Source of the DNA: Steinernema hermaphroditum
Lineage: Eukaryota > Nematoda > Chromadorea > Rhabditida > Steinernematidae
DNA length: 64,000 bases
NCBI GenBank assembly: GCA_030435675.1
Contig: CM059623.1
Coordinates: 14,478,092 to 14,542,091, forward strand
Direction of reading: 5' to 3'
This document shows, piece after piece, positions 1 through 10,503 of the stretch. Both the position numbers and the translations under genes were made by a program. The notes under the pieces were generated by a model, which worked only from the letters and a program-made list of their open reading frames with translations, did not search any database and had not been told where the DNA came from. The number at the start of each line of letters is the position of its first letter. Positions within the stretch are counted from its first letter, which is position 1.

Positions 1-292
1 TCTTTATCGGATTTTGAGAGATCTGTTTTGCTTTCATTCGTAGCCTCAGGCAACTAGATGAGCAGAAGGAGTTCTGCATACGCTCTACAATGTGGAAACG
101 ACAGAAAACGTCGGAAATCCCGTCTTCGAGAGTTCCGGGACCGGGATAATTACGAATCAGGATCCACAGACTTGTCTGCAAAACTGTTAGCGATAGAGAA
201 TTCACTATGTGTTCGTAAATGTGCCCTGATGTTCGTTAGAAAAAATCAGATTCACCTCGTTTATTCAACAACACCTCATTATCTCTACTCAT

Positions 293-826
293 TCAAACGT
301 TATGAAATTCCCAATTCGATCCTGTATTAGCGCTCAGGTTTAACTTCATTTGGTCGATTGACTTCTTAATAGCCGCACAGCTCTTCTCCAACATCTCCCT
401 CTTCCAGATGTCGATGCAAAGGGTGCTCGTGTCGGTGACCTGTCTATGACTTTCATTGCGATCTAAAGAGTTATTGAAGCTCCCAGCCCAGTGATTGTTG
501 AAGGAGCGGAAGATGACTGAAAGGACCTCTATGGACTTCTTGAACTTCCTCCAGGCAGATTCATATTCACGTAGACGGCCTTCATGATTCTCACAGATTT
601 CGAGCTCTAGGGCCTTGTTTGAGACATATTCTGTGATCAGTTCATCAAGAGAGTAATACAGCAGCTCTGCCTTCGATATGGCTTGGGAGTGATGCCAATC
701 CATATTACACAGATCATGGATTATCTGGAGCACAACCACAAATTCCTTGCGTGTGATGGCCGTGGTGCTAAGGATCTTCTCCAAAGTGGGCTTGATAGTC
801 ATCCAGGAGGTCTTAAATGTGGCCAT
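293..826 (-). CDS. cullin N-terminal repeat protein, probably one exon of a larger gene
   Basis: The 177-residue open frame resembles the N-terminal helical repeats of CUL1-type cullins, the scaffolds of RING ubiquitin ligases. Seen: an opening segment like the first cullin repeat (TLEKILSTTAITRKEF), then the pattern Y...L.EY (residues about 57-70), LREYESAWRKFKKSIEVLSVIFRSFNNHW style helices (about 85-112), and a D.WKREMLEKS...I helix (about 138-152). In CUL1 this region binds SKP1/F-box adaptors. The C-terminal cullin homology domain (RBX1 binding, neddylation site) is not present. The frame stops at 293, where a GT-like donor could lead to exons in bases 1-200, but I could not join them. 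It may be a truncated paralogue, or the gene may continue beyond the window. The F-box genes in this window encode the class of adaptor used by CUL1; that proximity is only suggestive. Confidence 0.6.
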   Translation of the reverse strand: MATFKTSWMTIKPTLEKILSTTAITRKEFVVVLQIIHDLCNMDWHHSQAISKAELLYYSLDELITEYVSNKALELEICENHEGRLREYESAWRKFKKSIEVLSVIFRSFNNHWAGSFNNSLDRNESHRQVTDTSTLCIDIWKREMLEKSCAAIKKSIDQMKLNLSANTGSNWEFHNV

Positions 827-1039
827 TTTCGATCAAAAGTTGAAAATGGAATGAGAAATATCCTTATTTGACAATAAAACGATGAGAAGCAATGCATCGG
901 TCTGCAAAGCATCGCTTTGAGCGGAAGAAAATTGAGGTCAATATGGCCGATAATAAGAAAAAGCTGCTTTGAGAGAGGCGAAGACGAGACGAAAACAAAA
1001 ATAAGACGCATGGCCAGGAGATGAACCTCGCTTTTCGCA

Positions 1040-1807
1040 TACACAACAACGAATACCGTACCCTTTAATCTTACAGAGGCCTATCGAAGAGATCCTCGTC
1101 AGTTGCCTGAGCGAGCAGGGGCGGATTACGGTAATTCACGTTTTTCGGTTTTTCGACTCTCTGTCGTTCGCACTCGATCGAGCGCTCTTCCAGAAAGAGG
1201 ACGTGCGTGTTCAGATTGCGATCATTGTGGCTTTTCGGGTGTTGTTCCTGTATATCTGCGCTAGCCTCAAGCGATGAAGATGTCTAGGCTTTCTACAATG
1301 TGCTGTCTGCAAGCGGAGTAGTTTTGGGACACAAGACAGTTGCTCACGTGTCTTTTTGAACTAGCCGTTTATTCGCGCGTCTATCTCAATTCGAACGACA
1401 GAAGTGTCTAGACTTGCATTGTAAGCGAATCAGTTGTATTGCGTAGACTAAACGTCTAAGCGCGTCTATTTTTGTCAGCAGGCTTTTGCGAGCTGACAAT
1501 CCAGACGAGACTGTTAAGCGCGTGTATGCATGAGGAGAAACATGTCTAGATTCTAGACAGTAGACTCATTGCAAGCGGATCAATTGTAGCACTGAGATGA
1601 GACAGTTATGCGCGTGTCTGCATGTCTAGATTCTAGGCAGCAGACTCACTACAAGCGGATCAGTTCTAGCACTGAGATGAGGCAGTTATTCGCGTGTCTG
1701 TGTGCTAGACGCAAGCGTTCGCTATGTCTAGACTGTAGACAAAGAGACGCTCCGCATTACGTGTTTTCAGTCCAAATCGCACCCAACTGTTGTCTATTTT
1801 CAGAATC
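1040..1807 (+). repeat. duplicated 5' flank of the NDUFB3 module, with internal TCTAGA-rich repeats
   Basis: No gene is seen here. The stretch recurs, diverged, upstream of the NDUFB3 copies at about 11.37-11.87 kb and 29.67-30.24 kb, and in part at 38.55-38.63 kb. Within it a unit of roughly 60-100 bases repeats imperfectly: 'cactgagatgagacagttat' at about 1591-1610 and again near 1672-1691, each followed by 'gcgtgtctg' and a 'gtctaga' word. It probably holds the promoter of the 1808 gene, but I saw no clear TATA box. Confidence 0.5.
1793..1803 (+). promoter_or_regulatory. putative spliced-leader acceptor upstream of NDUFB3
   Basis: A pyrimidine-rich tract ends in TTTTCAG at 1803, four bases before the chosen ATG at 1808. 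The same TTTTCAG is kept in the copies at about 11.87 and 30.23 kb. In nematodes such a site directly before a start codon usually receives a trans-spliced leader. This also argues for the 1808 start rather than the in-frame ATG at 1790. Confidence 0.5.
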
Positions 1808-2167
1808 ATGGGCGGAGGTCATCATCACGAACCGTTTCAAATCCCCAACTACACCATCTACAACAACTACCGTGACTTCCCGGAACTCGCCGCTCATGAA
1901 CGACGCCTGCAGAAAATCGGCTTGAAGGATCCGTGGATTCGCAATTACACGTATCTGTACGACAAGCAGTATCCCCATGTTCGTGGACAGTGGGCCCACT
2001 TCAAGCAGGTCAGTTTTATTGTGATAGACCGCTGTTTTATATGACTGTTTCAGCTCATTCTTCGCGGATGGAAGCCGGGAGTCGCCCTCGCTGCTGGCAT
2101 GATCGCCGTCGAAGAAGGCTATTCGTACATGAAGACCGGCCACACCAGCTGGAACAGCCATCACTGA
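1808..2167 (+). CDS. NADH dehydrogenase (complex I) subunit B12, NDUFB3-like
   Basis: Two exons (1808-2008 and 2054-2167) joined over a 45-base GT...CAG intron give 104 residues, close to the usual size of this accessory complex I subunit. Seen: an N-terminal GGGHHHEPF segment, the conserved DPWIRNY motif (about residues 43-49), a short hydrophobic helix in exon 2 (GVALAAGMIAVEEG) and a basic LRGWKPG just before it. NDUFB3 is a single-span protein of the inner mitochondrial membrane, in the distal membrane arm. The start sits four bases after a splice-acceptor-like TTTTCAG. The next gene, NUS1-like, starts 169 bases downstream on the same strand, as in a nematode operon. This is the only intact copy in the window; the copies at 11.9 and 30.2 kb have lost the exon-2 tryptophan codon to a stop. 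Confidence 0.88.
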
Positions 2168-2310
2168 TATGTACGCCTAGTTTGTTGTACTAGCAGTTAA
2201 AATATAGATGATAAAGTTCGCTCTTTGTGATGTATTCTATTACCCTCGTTGGGTAGCGCTCTCCCATACTGGAATTCTTGATCTTTCGCCGTTGCGTTGT
2301 GCAATATGTT

Positions 2311-2321
2311 GTCAATTTCAG
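2311..2321 (+). promoter_or_regulatory. putative internal (operon-type) trans-splice acceptor
   Basis: GTCAATTTCAG ends at 2321, 15 bases before the NUS1-like ATG and about 150 bases after the NDUFB3-like stop codon. The spacing is in the range typical for SL2-type trans-splicing inside nematode operons. Inference only; an RNA read carrying a leader would decide it. Confidence 0.4.
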
Positions 2322-2336
2322 CGTTGATCACTGGCC

Positions 2337-3130
2337 ATGGACATCTTTTTCTGGCTTGGATGGATACTGGACGCGATCGCAATGATTAGAACTTTCGTGG
2401 CGCGGGTGTTCGCGTCGCAGCCTGCGATTGTGCACGAGAAGAACCCGTCGCATATAGCTTTCGTCTTTACGAATACTTATGAAATTTCTGTTGTAAGTCG
2501 TTGTATCATCGCCAGATGCACAAGCCCCGTTGTTTAGGATGTTCTAACAGAAATAGTGCATCTCTGTGCTATCAACAGAATCTGTCAAGTGACGTTCTAC
2601 GACCCTTTCTCGATGTGTAGCGGACACCTCCAGCAGCTATACAAGAGCGTCAACTTTCTCTGGGATCATTTACAACATGAAGACCCGTCCATGGCGTTAC
2701 CAGATGTTATTTTCGACAGAACGTCGCGTGAATTGGAAAAGCGACGGATAGATGGATCGTCTTCAGAATCACTCCGTGTTACTCTGTTAGGAGATGGCGA
2801 TGGGCGCTCATCGCTTGTAGATGTTTGTAGAGATGTATGTTGATCTGTGTGGATTCCTTATAGTCAATTCCTTCGTTTTAGTTATCAAAAGAAGGCTCTT
2901 CTGAGAACCTTTCGGCCGCAGCAATTTCTGAGAAGCTGAAGGGACGACAGCTTCGCGAGCCTGATCTGGTCGTCACTGTTGGAACGCTATCGACTTTTGC
3001 CGGCTTTCCGCCGTGGTCACTTCGAGTTGCCGAGATCGTCCAAATCCCAACGTTGACACCCATGGCGTCAGATCTTTTCGACACATTTTTGGCGGCCTAT
3101 TCAAGACGTGACCGGCGCCTGGGACGATAA
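2337..3130 (+). CDS. dehydrodolichyl diphosphate synthase complex subunit NUS1 (Nogo-B receptor type)
   Basis: Three exons (2337-2492, 2538-2834, 2882-3130) keep frame across two introns of 45-47 bases and encode 233 residues. NUS1 pairs with the catalytic cis-prenyltransferase DHDDS at the ER to make the polyprenyl diphosphate precursor of dolichol, needed for N-glycosylation. Seen: a hydrophobic N-terminus (FFWLGWILDAIAMI) that can serve as membrane anchor, a middle segment beginning DVLTEIVHLCAINRICQVTFYD, and a C-terminal block PDLVVTVGTLSTFAGFPPW followed by LRVAEI. The very end is RRLGR, matching the family's essential C-terminal R-x-G motif. The protein is shorter than human NUS1 (293), mainly at the N-terminus. 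Only broken remnants of its last exon occur in the copies at 12.2-12.5 and 30.6-30.9 kb. Confidence 0.82.
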
Positions 3131-3990
3131 GAAGAAAATATAGATTTATTGTTTATATATTGTTGTTGAGGGATTATGAATTCTAGGTAAATGTATTTGT
3201 CTTCAGGGTGATTAAGTAATGGTTCCATGCTGGTCGGAAAGGATGCTAGAAGCGTCGGATTGGCAGAGCTCCGTTAAGGCAATGTTTGTGTGTCCTCTTA
3301 AATGAATTTAGCCCTAAACGAACTGACCCTTAGATCAAGAAACAACGACTACTATCCAATTTGCAGAAACTCAGAAAACGTGAACAATCCCAAGAGAACA
3401 AGAGCGGCGTGAGCCCTGGTAGGGCTAAAACTTTCGTACACTTCTTCCCTCTAGGACTCACAATCGTTGTAGCGCACCCTGAATCGATCCATACCGTAGT
3501 CAGGAAGATACAGCTTCCTTCCGTTTCGCTACGGTATCGTTCAATCTTGATCGTATTACAGTCAGTAGAAACTCACCAGTAGAGCTTTTTCCTAACTGAA
3601 TACAGCGTAAATTACGTGTTGTTTCGTGCTTCTACGCTCCAGCTGTTCACTCATCGAATCTACAATTTTCTAGGGGCGGAGTGGGTGCCTAAAACATATA
3701 TTTCGGTGAGATTCTGCACTTACGGTGCGATGTCGAGGGCGGAGCCTGTTCAGCTCATGTCACGTGTCCTCTGGAGTTCTGAGGATCACGTTCTACTGCT
3801 GGTGCCTTTTTCTTATATATCTGAGCTAAACAAATTGGCAATGGAGCATTTTTTTTTTTTTAAAGTGGAAAGGAGTAAGAGAAAAAAGGTTCAAATGTGA
3901 ACGATCGCCCGGAAAGAAGGTTCGAAACTCGGCGTACGGCAAAGAACTTTCAAACATTGCTACGTTGAGCGAAAGACACTAGTTTAGGGA
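3131..3990. repeat. gene-free spacer with a dispersed repeat
   Basis: No gene is seen. Around 3420-3560 is a diverged member of the repeat also found near 13.0-13.1, 31.4-31.5 and 39.04-39.15 kb, recognisable by words such as 'cataccgtagtcaagga'. Bases 3590-3690 recur almost unchanged at about 38714-38820, directly joined there to a fragment of NDUFB3 exon 1. Confidence 0.5.
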
Positions 3991-3994
3991 AACT

Positions 3995-5865
3995 GTCAGG
4001 TGGTCCCACCACGATGAACACCCAGCACTAAGTTAAGCATACGGTAGCGTACCATGGACGCCAATTTCGTCGTTCTATCTGATTTTCCGGCATATGCGTG
4101 CAGGTTGTTTAAAAGGAATTTCACTCTGAGAGTCGCGCAGCGCATTTCGGGATATTGCTTTGAATCCCTGAGTCATAAATTCTTTGTACTTTCAGATTAT
4201 CGAGCAACATACCGCAGGGAAGTCGGCGAAGGAGCTGTTGTCGAAGGAAACATTGCATCAGATAAGCACACCACGAGTACTTTCGATTCTTTGTGAGGAA
4301 CATTTCAGATACAACGGGACGATGAAAGGGTCCCATCCAACGACGAAGATGATGAGAAGAAAGGAGACGATAAGAGACGATAGGAATGGTGATGACGATG
4401 ATGCGTTCCCCAGGACAGAAGGACGTACCATGCTGGACAAAAACCTGGAAAGAACAATGGACTATCGATGATCGCTACTACCCTTCCCCCACTAATGCCT
4501 CCATTAAAAAAGCTGAGTTAATTTCAATTGCTAACTCAAGAATTTTCGAAATTAACTATATGATGTGGGAGAGCGTAAATTACGAGATATCTAAATTAAA
4601 ATACTGCGCATGGATGCAGGCTGTGGGGTGATGAGGACGGAAGGAACGAGCTAGAAATGGATCATAAATTTTGGACGCAGTGATGCAGGCCTGCATGGAG
4701 TTCTTGGCGAAATACCGTCGGCATGTTTCATGAAGAATGAAAGCAAGTAGCGCGCTGCCAGTTTCTTTTAGAGCATTTATAGCGAAAATATTGCGTCAGA
4801 CTAATACTACGCGTAACAGCGGTGTGAAAATAGGTGTAGACGTAAAGGGAAAGTTAGGCATAACAAGCAAGTTAATATGCTGTAGAATAGAACATTAAAA
4901 TCTTTTATACTATAATGAATCGCGGAAAATTAGCATCGCGGTTATAGTTAGTCAAATGGTTAATAAAATCTAATCAATATATAAGAATATGAAGTAAATA
5001 AAATCTAAACGGAAGGCTTGGCCCATTCGTCAGAGCACAGCCACTCACCCTTTAATGATTTACTTAGGTTTTACCGGAAAATGGAACTTACCAATGTTCC
5101 GTACAGCTTTAGTTCGGCGGTTCCATTACACGCTATAGGACATAAGTAAGCACCTGCTCCGACATTGTGCAGGACGCAGGAGAGAAGCACCAGACCGGTG
5201 AAGAAGATCAGCTTGGCTGCTAGGGTATCTGATGAGCGTCTAAATTATGGCAATATAGGTTAATGAATAGTACAACAGAGTCTCATTTTTAGTTGTTATG
5301 CGTCCCCCCTGAAGTGCCTAAATTATGTGTTCTCTTATTTCTAAATGTGTCTCTGTAGTTGAGCAAGAGCTTAGAGAAAACATGATGATAACTCTCGTCT
5401 CAGTCTCCTTTAGAAACGCAAGACAAACGTACCATGTTTCACGGCAGTTCTTAACTACTAAATTGTTAGTTGGGTCACATGTGTATTGACCTATTAGCCA
5501 TAATATACTTGGCACTGTCTAGTATCTCATTGTGTAGTGAATTTCTAAAACAGTGTACTGTGTGAATCTATGTTATTGTTATAGTGTTGCTGGTAGTGCT
5601 GTTACTTGTGGTAGGAATAAAACGGTTGTTCTATTCTCAGGCTTTTAGACTTACATTATGACGAAGGTGAGAAATGCGCGAATGGCGCTGAACGGTAGTA
5701 CTGTTAGGTTCGGACTGAAATGAAATGTTTTAGAATATGGCACTGAATGTTGTTAGCTTACGCTATGAAGAACTGTCCGTTCTGGAAGAACTCGAACAGC
5801 GCTGATAGAGGTATGAGCACAAGATTCGTATAGTCACGATACCAGCAGTACCCTGTGTTACGTCT
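3995..5865 (-). pseudogene. family R multipass membrane protein, copy 0 (5' part missing)
   Basis: Exon-like segments in family order on the minus strand are: YTNLVLIPLSALFEFFQNGQ (about 5860-5762), FSPNLTVLPFSAIRAF with a hydrophobic tail (5722-5655), DTLAAKLIFFTGLVLLSCVL ending in a C...C segment (about 5235-5090), a membrane-like exon near 4440-4258 (SSLIVSFLLIIFVVGW), and a terminal RGGT-stop near 4050-4010. Each of the first three has a usable GT donor. The upstream exons are missing because the copy abuts an LTR-retrotransposon remnant at 5865. The family itself is unrecognised; several hydrophobic segments suggest a receptor- or transporter-like membrane protein. Exon joining is approximate. 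Confidence 0.42.
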
Positions 5866-6619
5866 TGCCGTAACAATGTTTGAGGGAGCGTAAAGGCTCA
5901 ACCAAGTGGGGACCTCAAACTTGGGTAAGTAAACCTTTTATATAAACATAAACACGCAACTATATAGAGCACGGGCATAACAAACATGAGCTCGCGCTCT
6001 ATAACAAATACGACAACTTAACAGAAGAAAGAGAAGGCGTGATCGTTGGCCCGACAGCCGAGAGATCACGCAGACAAGTACGGTCGGTCTGCACCAGATC
6101 GTGGTGAGACCTAGACTGACATTGAACAAGAGTCGATGTGTGTGGTCAACACACAACACCTCCCTTACTAAGAGGAATGATACATGAATACGAGACAAAA
6201 TCAGGACGGTTGGGCTTCTTGACGATCCTTCCGCTTCTCGTGGTGTATGGCCTCTCAGTGGTGGCGTTGTCGACTTCAGACTGGTTGTCAGGGCTTCTAG
6301 CAGGAGACGACGCTTCTGGACGGTCATCTTGAGTTGGAAAGGCTAAAGCTTCTGCTTGATTAACTTGATCCTCATCCTGGGCTTCTGAGGCACCGCACCA
6401 AACTGGTAAGACGTCGACGTCCGGGAACGGCAGTAGTTCGAGATCTTCATGGCTCCCGAGATCGTTTCGTGGCGGCGAAGTGACGTGACGGAGGCGCATC
6501 TGGTTCACATGACGACGGGACTTCTTTCCATTGATTTTGACGCTGTACATGACGTTTCCAATGCGGCGTTGGAAAACGGAATCAGCTCGCTGGAAATTGT
6601 GTACATGCAACCCTTTCAA
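5865..6619 (-). mobile_element. 3' remnant of a Ty3/Gypsy-type LTR retrotransposon
   Basis: The minus-strand frame 6619-6146 reads like the C-terminal tail of a Gypsy-type pol polyprotein just after integrase: QRRIGNVMYSVKINGKKSRR then HVNQMRLR, and later RSGRIVKKPNRPDF. Right after the frame comes a purine-rich GGGAGG (polypurine-tract-like), then TGTTGTGTGTTG at about 6160, a plausible LTR start. The LTR would run to about 5865, ending in ...GTAACA, near 300 bases. There is no 5' LTR, gag, protease or reverse transcriptase. A weaker LTR-like stretch is at about 22450-22510. The insertion truncates the family R copy to its left. Confidence 0.5.
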
Positions 6620-6799
6620 GCATTAATCAAACTTAGTGAGGTCAGAATGCAATCACAGAGTTGTAGACTTGGTGATATTAGCTAGAAAACCGTTAGACTA
6701 GCTGTAAATTTGGGGACGGGAGTGATATTGACTAACGATTGATGTGACAAAATTACTGAAGTAGTAGAATCATGAATGGTGCTAGAGTTTAACAGTGGT

Positions 6800-7815
6800 G
6801 GTTTAGAATTTATACACGCGGAAAATTAACGTCGCGAAAAGAAAATCGGTTAGCATTACCTTATAGTTCGGCACTAGACGTCGGCGCTGACGTTTACGAG
6901 TACTCATCCGCACAGAGCCACGGTCCCTTTAGAATATAATCTGCATATTAGTTTCCGAAATTACAACATACCAGCGGGTGTGCTTTAACTCTCCTCTTAT
7001 CAGTCGTCAGCACTGTCGAGATATGTTCTTGCCAAAATGTTGTGAAAGGTGCACGACAGTCCGATGAAGAGGAAGAACCAGAACAACTTTGTCGGCAGAG
7101 GGTCGTCCGATTTCCTAAATAGATGATCAATTTTTTAAGTTGATATTCGGGGGTTTTTTGACGGGGAATAACAATTTGTACTTACACTATGGCTAGCGTT
7201 ACTAGAGCTCTGATGCCACTAAACGGGATTATCGTTACGTTAGGGCTAAAAATAAATGTTGCAGAATTGTAATGATACTGTATTTTAGCTTACGCAACCG
7301 GTGTTTGACAGTTTTGAAGAAGTTCGAAGAACAACTCGATCATTATGATCAGAATCGTGGCGAAGTCTTTGTAGAACACGTAGTCGGTGCTCTTCTTGTA
7401 TCGCCGGTTTACACCACTCGGCGAAGAACGGAAGCGCCACTCATTTCTGTTCTTTTCACGAAGTAGCACGAAGTCGTCGTAGTGCTCATAGCGGCGCATG
7501 ATGAGGTTTCTGACATTTTTTCCCCCTTTCAGAAAGTTTGGGATTCTTCGGTACCTTTGCCTGGTTTTATAAATGTTTTAAATTGATACCACGGTTCTTG
7601 ACTTACGTATACGTTTCTCTGATGCTTTGAACAGTCGCCCATGTCGTGTAATCATTGGCGTTGTACACTTTACGGCCTTCATGTTCCAGCAGGCATTTAA
7701 ATAGTCGTTCGCGAAAAACTTTCTCCTGTTTCGTCTTCGACCATTTTTGACATTCTTTACTGATCTGCAGATTCGATAATAAATGTTCACTATAATGTTC
7801 GCCTTACGTTTCATG
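6800..7815 (-). pseudogene. family R membrane protein, copy 1 (fragmented)
   Basis: Family R exon signatures on the minus strand: NRRYKKSTDYVFYKDFATIL leading into IELFFELLQNCQTPVA (about 7400-7290), FSPNVTIIPFSGIRALVTLA (7255-7190), and KSDDPLPTKLFWFFLFIGLS with an LHN-like continuation (about 7110-6990). The frame at 7814-7578 (NIYYRI...NRRKFFAN...) may be a diverged first part. Downstream exons were not found before the LTR remnant. The order matches the other copies. Likely a decayed gene. Confidence 0.38.
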
Positions 7816-8199
7816 TCCGGTGTTCATAAATGGCTTGCACTCGTTTGCCCAGAATTCATTAACGATATACCACAAATCGTTTAAAAACAGTCGGATGCAC
7901 TCCATTGCCGTGAGTTCTGGAAACAATTTACGCAATTTTAGTGGATTATGACAGACAATGTGGTCCAAAGGACGGACTTTCACGTCGCTTTTTCGAAGGT
8001 TTGTAAATTTTTTTCGTTCCAGGACCAGTACTGTAATCTTTGGATAGTATGCGAATCACGTTGCTAGTGGAGCTGTAGAAGAACTTGACAGTAATTCTTG
8101 TGAAGCGTTCAAAAATAAGATGAGTCCTCGCTTTTTTGAGACCGTGCGGGACTGCTTATTTTATGGAAATCTGTAAACCACGAAGTTCAAGTTTTAGTG

Positions 8200-9355
8200 A
8201 CAACAGTTCAAGCTGACATAGTTCCCTTTCTTTTTTAGCTTCAGACGAATCTCGGATTTATCTTTCGTGATAATGCACAAGTTGTCGGTCACATTGACAG
8301 TTGCTTCCAGATCTGGGAAATTAAGGCGTGCTTTGATAGCATGGAAGTCGGAAACCGGGATTGACCAGATCGACAGATCGCCGACGGGGGTCCGAAGCGC
8401 ATTCTGAAGCGTGCATACCTATATAATGGCTCCGGTTCTCGTATACCTCAATTATGTTTAGCAAGTCGTCATCTGAGTGAAGAACGGCCTTTTCGATTGT
8501 AGTAGTCTTGGCTACTCGGTTCTTGAGGTGCAGTATGTCATCGGCATTTCCTTTCGCATGTTTTATGTCCAAGTCCTAAGACAAATGAATAACGACCATA
8601 AGGATTAACACTAATAAGGACGTGAAAATCTGCTCTGGACACTAACCCATAGTTTCGGCAGATCCCCCCTGTCTTGTGATCTGAAGATCGACGTGGGAAA
8701 GTATTTGTGAAAATCTATGGAAGCACTCTGCAAATTAGGTTTTCCCATGAGAGTCCTCCAAAGTTCGGCGATCTCTTCTGGCGGAGTTCTCGAACCTCTC
8801 AGCTCGACTGTAATTTCCTTTAGATCGTCTGTTTGAGGTAAAGCGACAATGGGCAGCAGAGTTTTGAGATCAATAGCTTCGTAGGTTATCTCATCGAAAC
8901 TTAGGTTGGATAGACCGTGGAGATGCGATGGGTGGAACTGGTCGTAGATCTTGCCGGATGGTAGGTGAGAGATCCTCACACTGGACTTCCTAAAGGAATT
9001 TCGGATTTTGAAGCTACGAAGCAAAATTTTACCACATGTCCGAAATTTCGACGATGAGCGGTTTGAACTTTAGACTCTTGAGGTCGATGATCACCGAGTT
9101 CCACTTCCGGATCACCAATCTACAGTCAGCCAACGATTTTGTGTCCAAATTCTTGAGTATTTTCACGAGAAGTTCATTAGAGGTGCTTTGAAAATTGAAG
9201 GGAAGATGTTGTTTGGAGTGAAATGCTCCTCGCCCTGAAGGCAGTGAGAGTGAAGTGAGAAAAGCCGTGGGAAGAACTTACGATTAGGAGGTAACTTCGA
9301 CAGGAAGAAGTCGATAGGTCTCATAGAAGTGTTTGTACGTTTCCTTCCCAAGTGA
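8200..9355 (-). CDS. F-box protein, copy F1
   Basis: Reading minus: a first exon MRPIDFFLSKLPPNR (about 9330-9287) and a 46-base GTAAGT...TTCAG intron. Next an exon carries the F-box (GAFHSKQHLPFNFQSTSNEL continuing LVKILKNLDTKSLADCRLVIRKW) down to about 9023. After another short intron comes 8988-8630 with the family middle block (ELWRTLMGKPNLQSASIDF, SIFRSQDRGDLPKLW). Then 8572-8455 (DILHLKNRVAKTTTIEKAVLHS) and a last exon near 8340-8215 (IKARLNFPDLEATVNVTDN). F-box proteins bind SKP1 through the F-box and recruit substrates to CUL1 ligases. The C-terminal module is shared by all F-box copies here and is not one I can name. No stop codon was seen inside the exons, so this copy may be functional. 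Confidence 0.6.
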
Positions 9356-9449
9356 TATGACTCAATTGATTGCGTTTAATGTGACAAGTAACACATTACT
9401 GCTTCCATGGTCCCATTATGTGAAGAAAGAAAAGTGCGACAAAGAATAC

Positions 9450-9790
9450 GATCGGTTTGTTTGAAGAATGTGATGGCCTGGGCTGGAATTTATGTCCTGG
9501 GTTTTTGAGAAAAATGACCGTTTAACAGCCGAGATGTATCAGAAAAAGATTCTTGAAGGCGTACTGAAACCGTGGGTTGCGGATAAGTACGGAGGAATCG
9601 AATTGACCCTTCAGCAAGATTGCACATCTACCAAAAGCTCCAAAACAACTCTGGACTGGATTCTGACCAATTTGCCTAAGGTGGACGGTAAATATTTTTG
9701 GTCATGACTTCTACCGGATCTGAATCCCCTCCATTTCGTTGTTTGGTGTTTCTTGTGGATGAGTGTAAGCTCTTTACGATGAGATACAGT
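9450..9790 (+). pseudogene. mariner/Tc1-superfamily transposase remnant
   Basis: The plus frame shows the order typical of the catalytic half of mariner-type transposases: YQKKILEGVLKPWV, then ELTLQQDCTSTKSSKTT in place of the usual FQQDxAPxHxA, then a DWILTNLPKV helix and, after an in-frame stop near 9705, LPDLNPLHFVVWCFL matching SPDLNPLDYxVW. The catalytic context is degraded and the N-terminal DNA-binding part is absent. A dead fragment. Confidence 0.6.
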
Positions 9791-9794
9791 GCTG

Positions 9795-10005
9795 AAAATA
9801 ATGATAGCCGCACCCGGTTTTTTGGAGCATACCGGGCCAAGAACAAACTTTCGCAAAATACGGTTTTCACCACTGGAAAGAACGCGCAAAATAACGGTAG
9901 ACTGCACGCGAAAAAAAGAAAGTGATCAAAAATTTCAAATTTTCTGGAGACATTTCGAAAAGCGGACCAATTATTTCGGCGCGAAATAATGATAGCCGCA
10001 CCCTA
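9795..10005 (+). repeat. short direct repeat 'aataatgatagccgcaccc' (2 copies)
   Basis: The words at about 9797-9816 and 9984-10003 are the same 19-20 bases in direct orientation, about 187 bases apart, immediately after the mariner remnant. They could be remains of element ends or of a local duplication. No gene is seen here. Confidence 0.4.
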
Positions 10006-10342
10006 TGTTTTTATGTTAATTTTTGTCTTATTTGGGTAACTCATGTCCTGTTTTCACTGTTGTTCACTAGTATTACGTGTCTGAGGACTATTAAGATGCA
10101 ATGGGTGGAGGCACGTGCCTTACAGGGGTTAAAAAAGGCCAGATTGAACACCGTTTTCTGCGTAGAAAATTACATAGGCGTACAAATGAGATGATTTTAG
10201 TGCTTATAGACATTACTCTCCTTTCAAAGCTTAGAACTCGAACTTGACCTGCATTCTTGACCAGGTCCTGGAACGATCTGCAAGACCTGAGTTTCAGCTT
10301 TTTCCATCGCTTCCATGTTGTAGAGCATACGAAATAACCCTA

Positions 10343-10503
10343 CCTATGTTTTGCCCCACGAAAAATGGAGTATCTTTCAAGATATTTTAGGTTCTTAAAA
10401 ATTCCTATGAAAAACGACCTTTTTCCATTGTAAATTCCACGGTACGTGGAATATCGTGAAATATCTTGAAAGATACTCCATTTTTCGTGGGGCAAAACAT
10501 AGG
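10343..10503. mobile_element. palindromic MITE with ~45-bp inverted arms
   Basis: Left arm 10343-10388 starts CCTATGTTTTGCCCCACG; the right arm ending at 10503 is its reverse complement, essentially without mismatch over about 45 bases. About 70 bases of AT-rich loop lie between. There is no coding capacity. I could not settle the target duplication. The high arm identity suggests recent activity or gene conversion. Confidence 0.7.
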
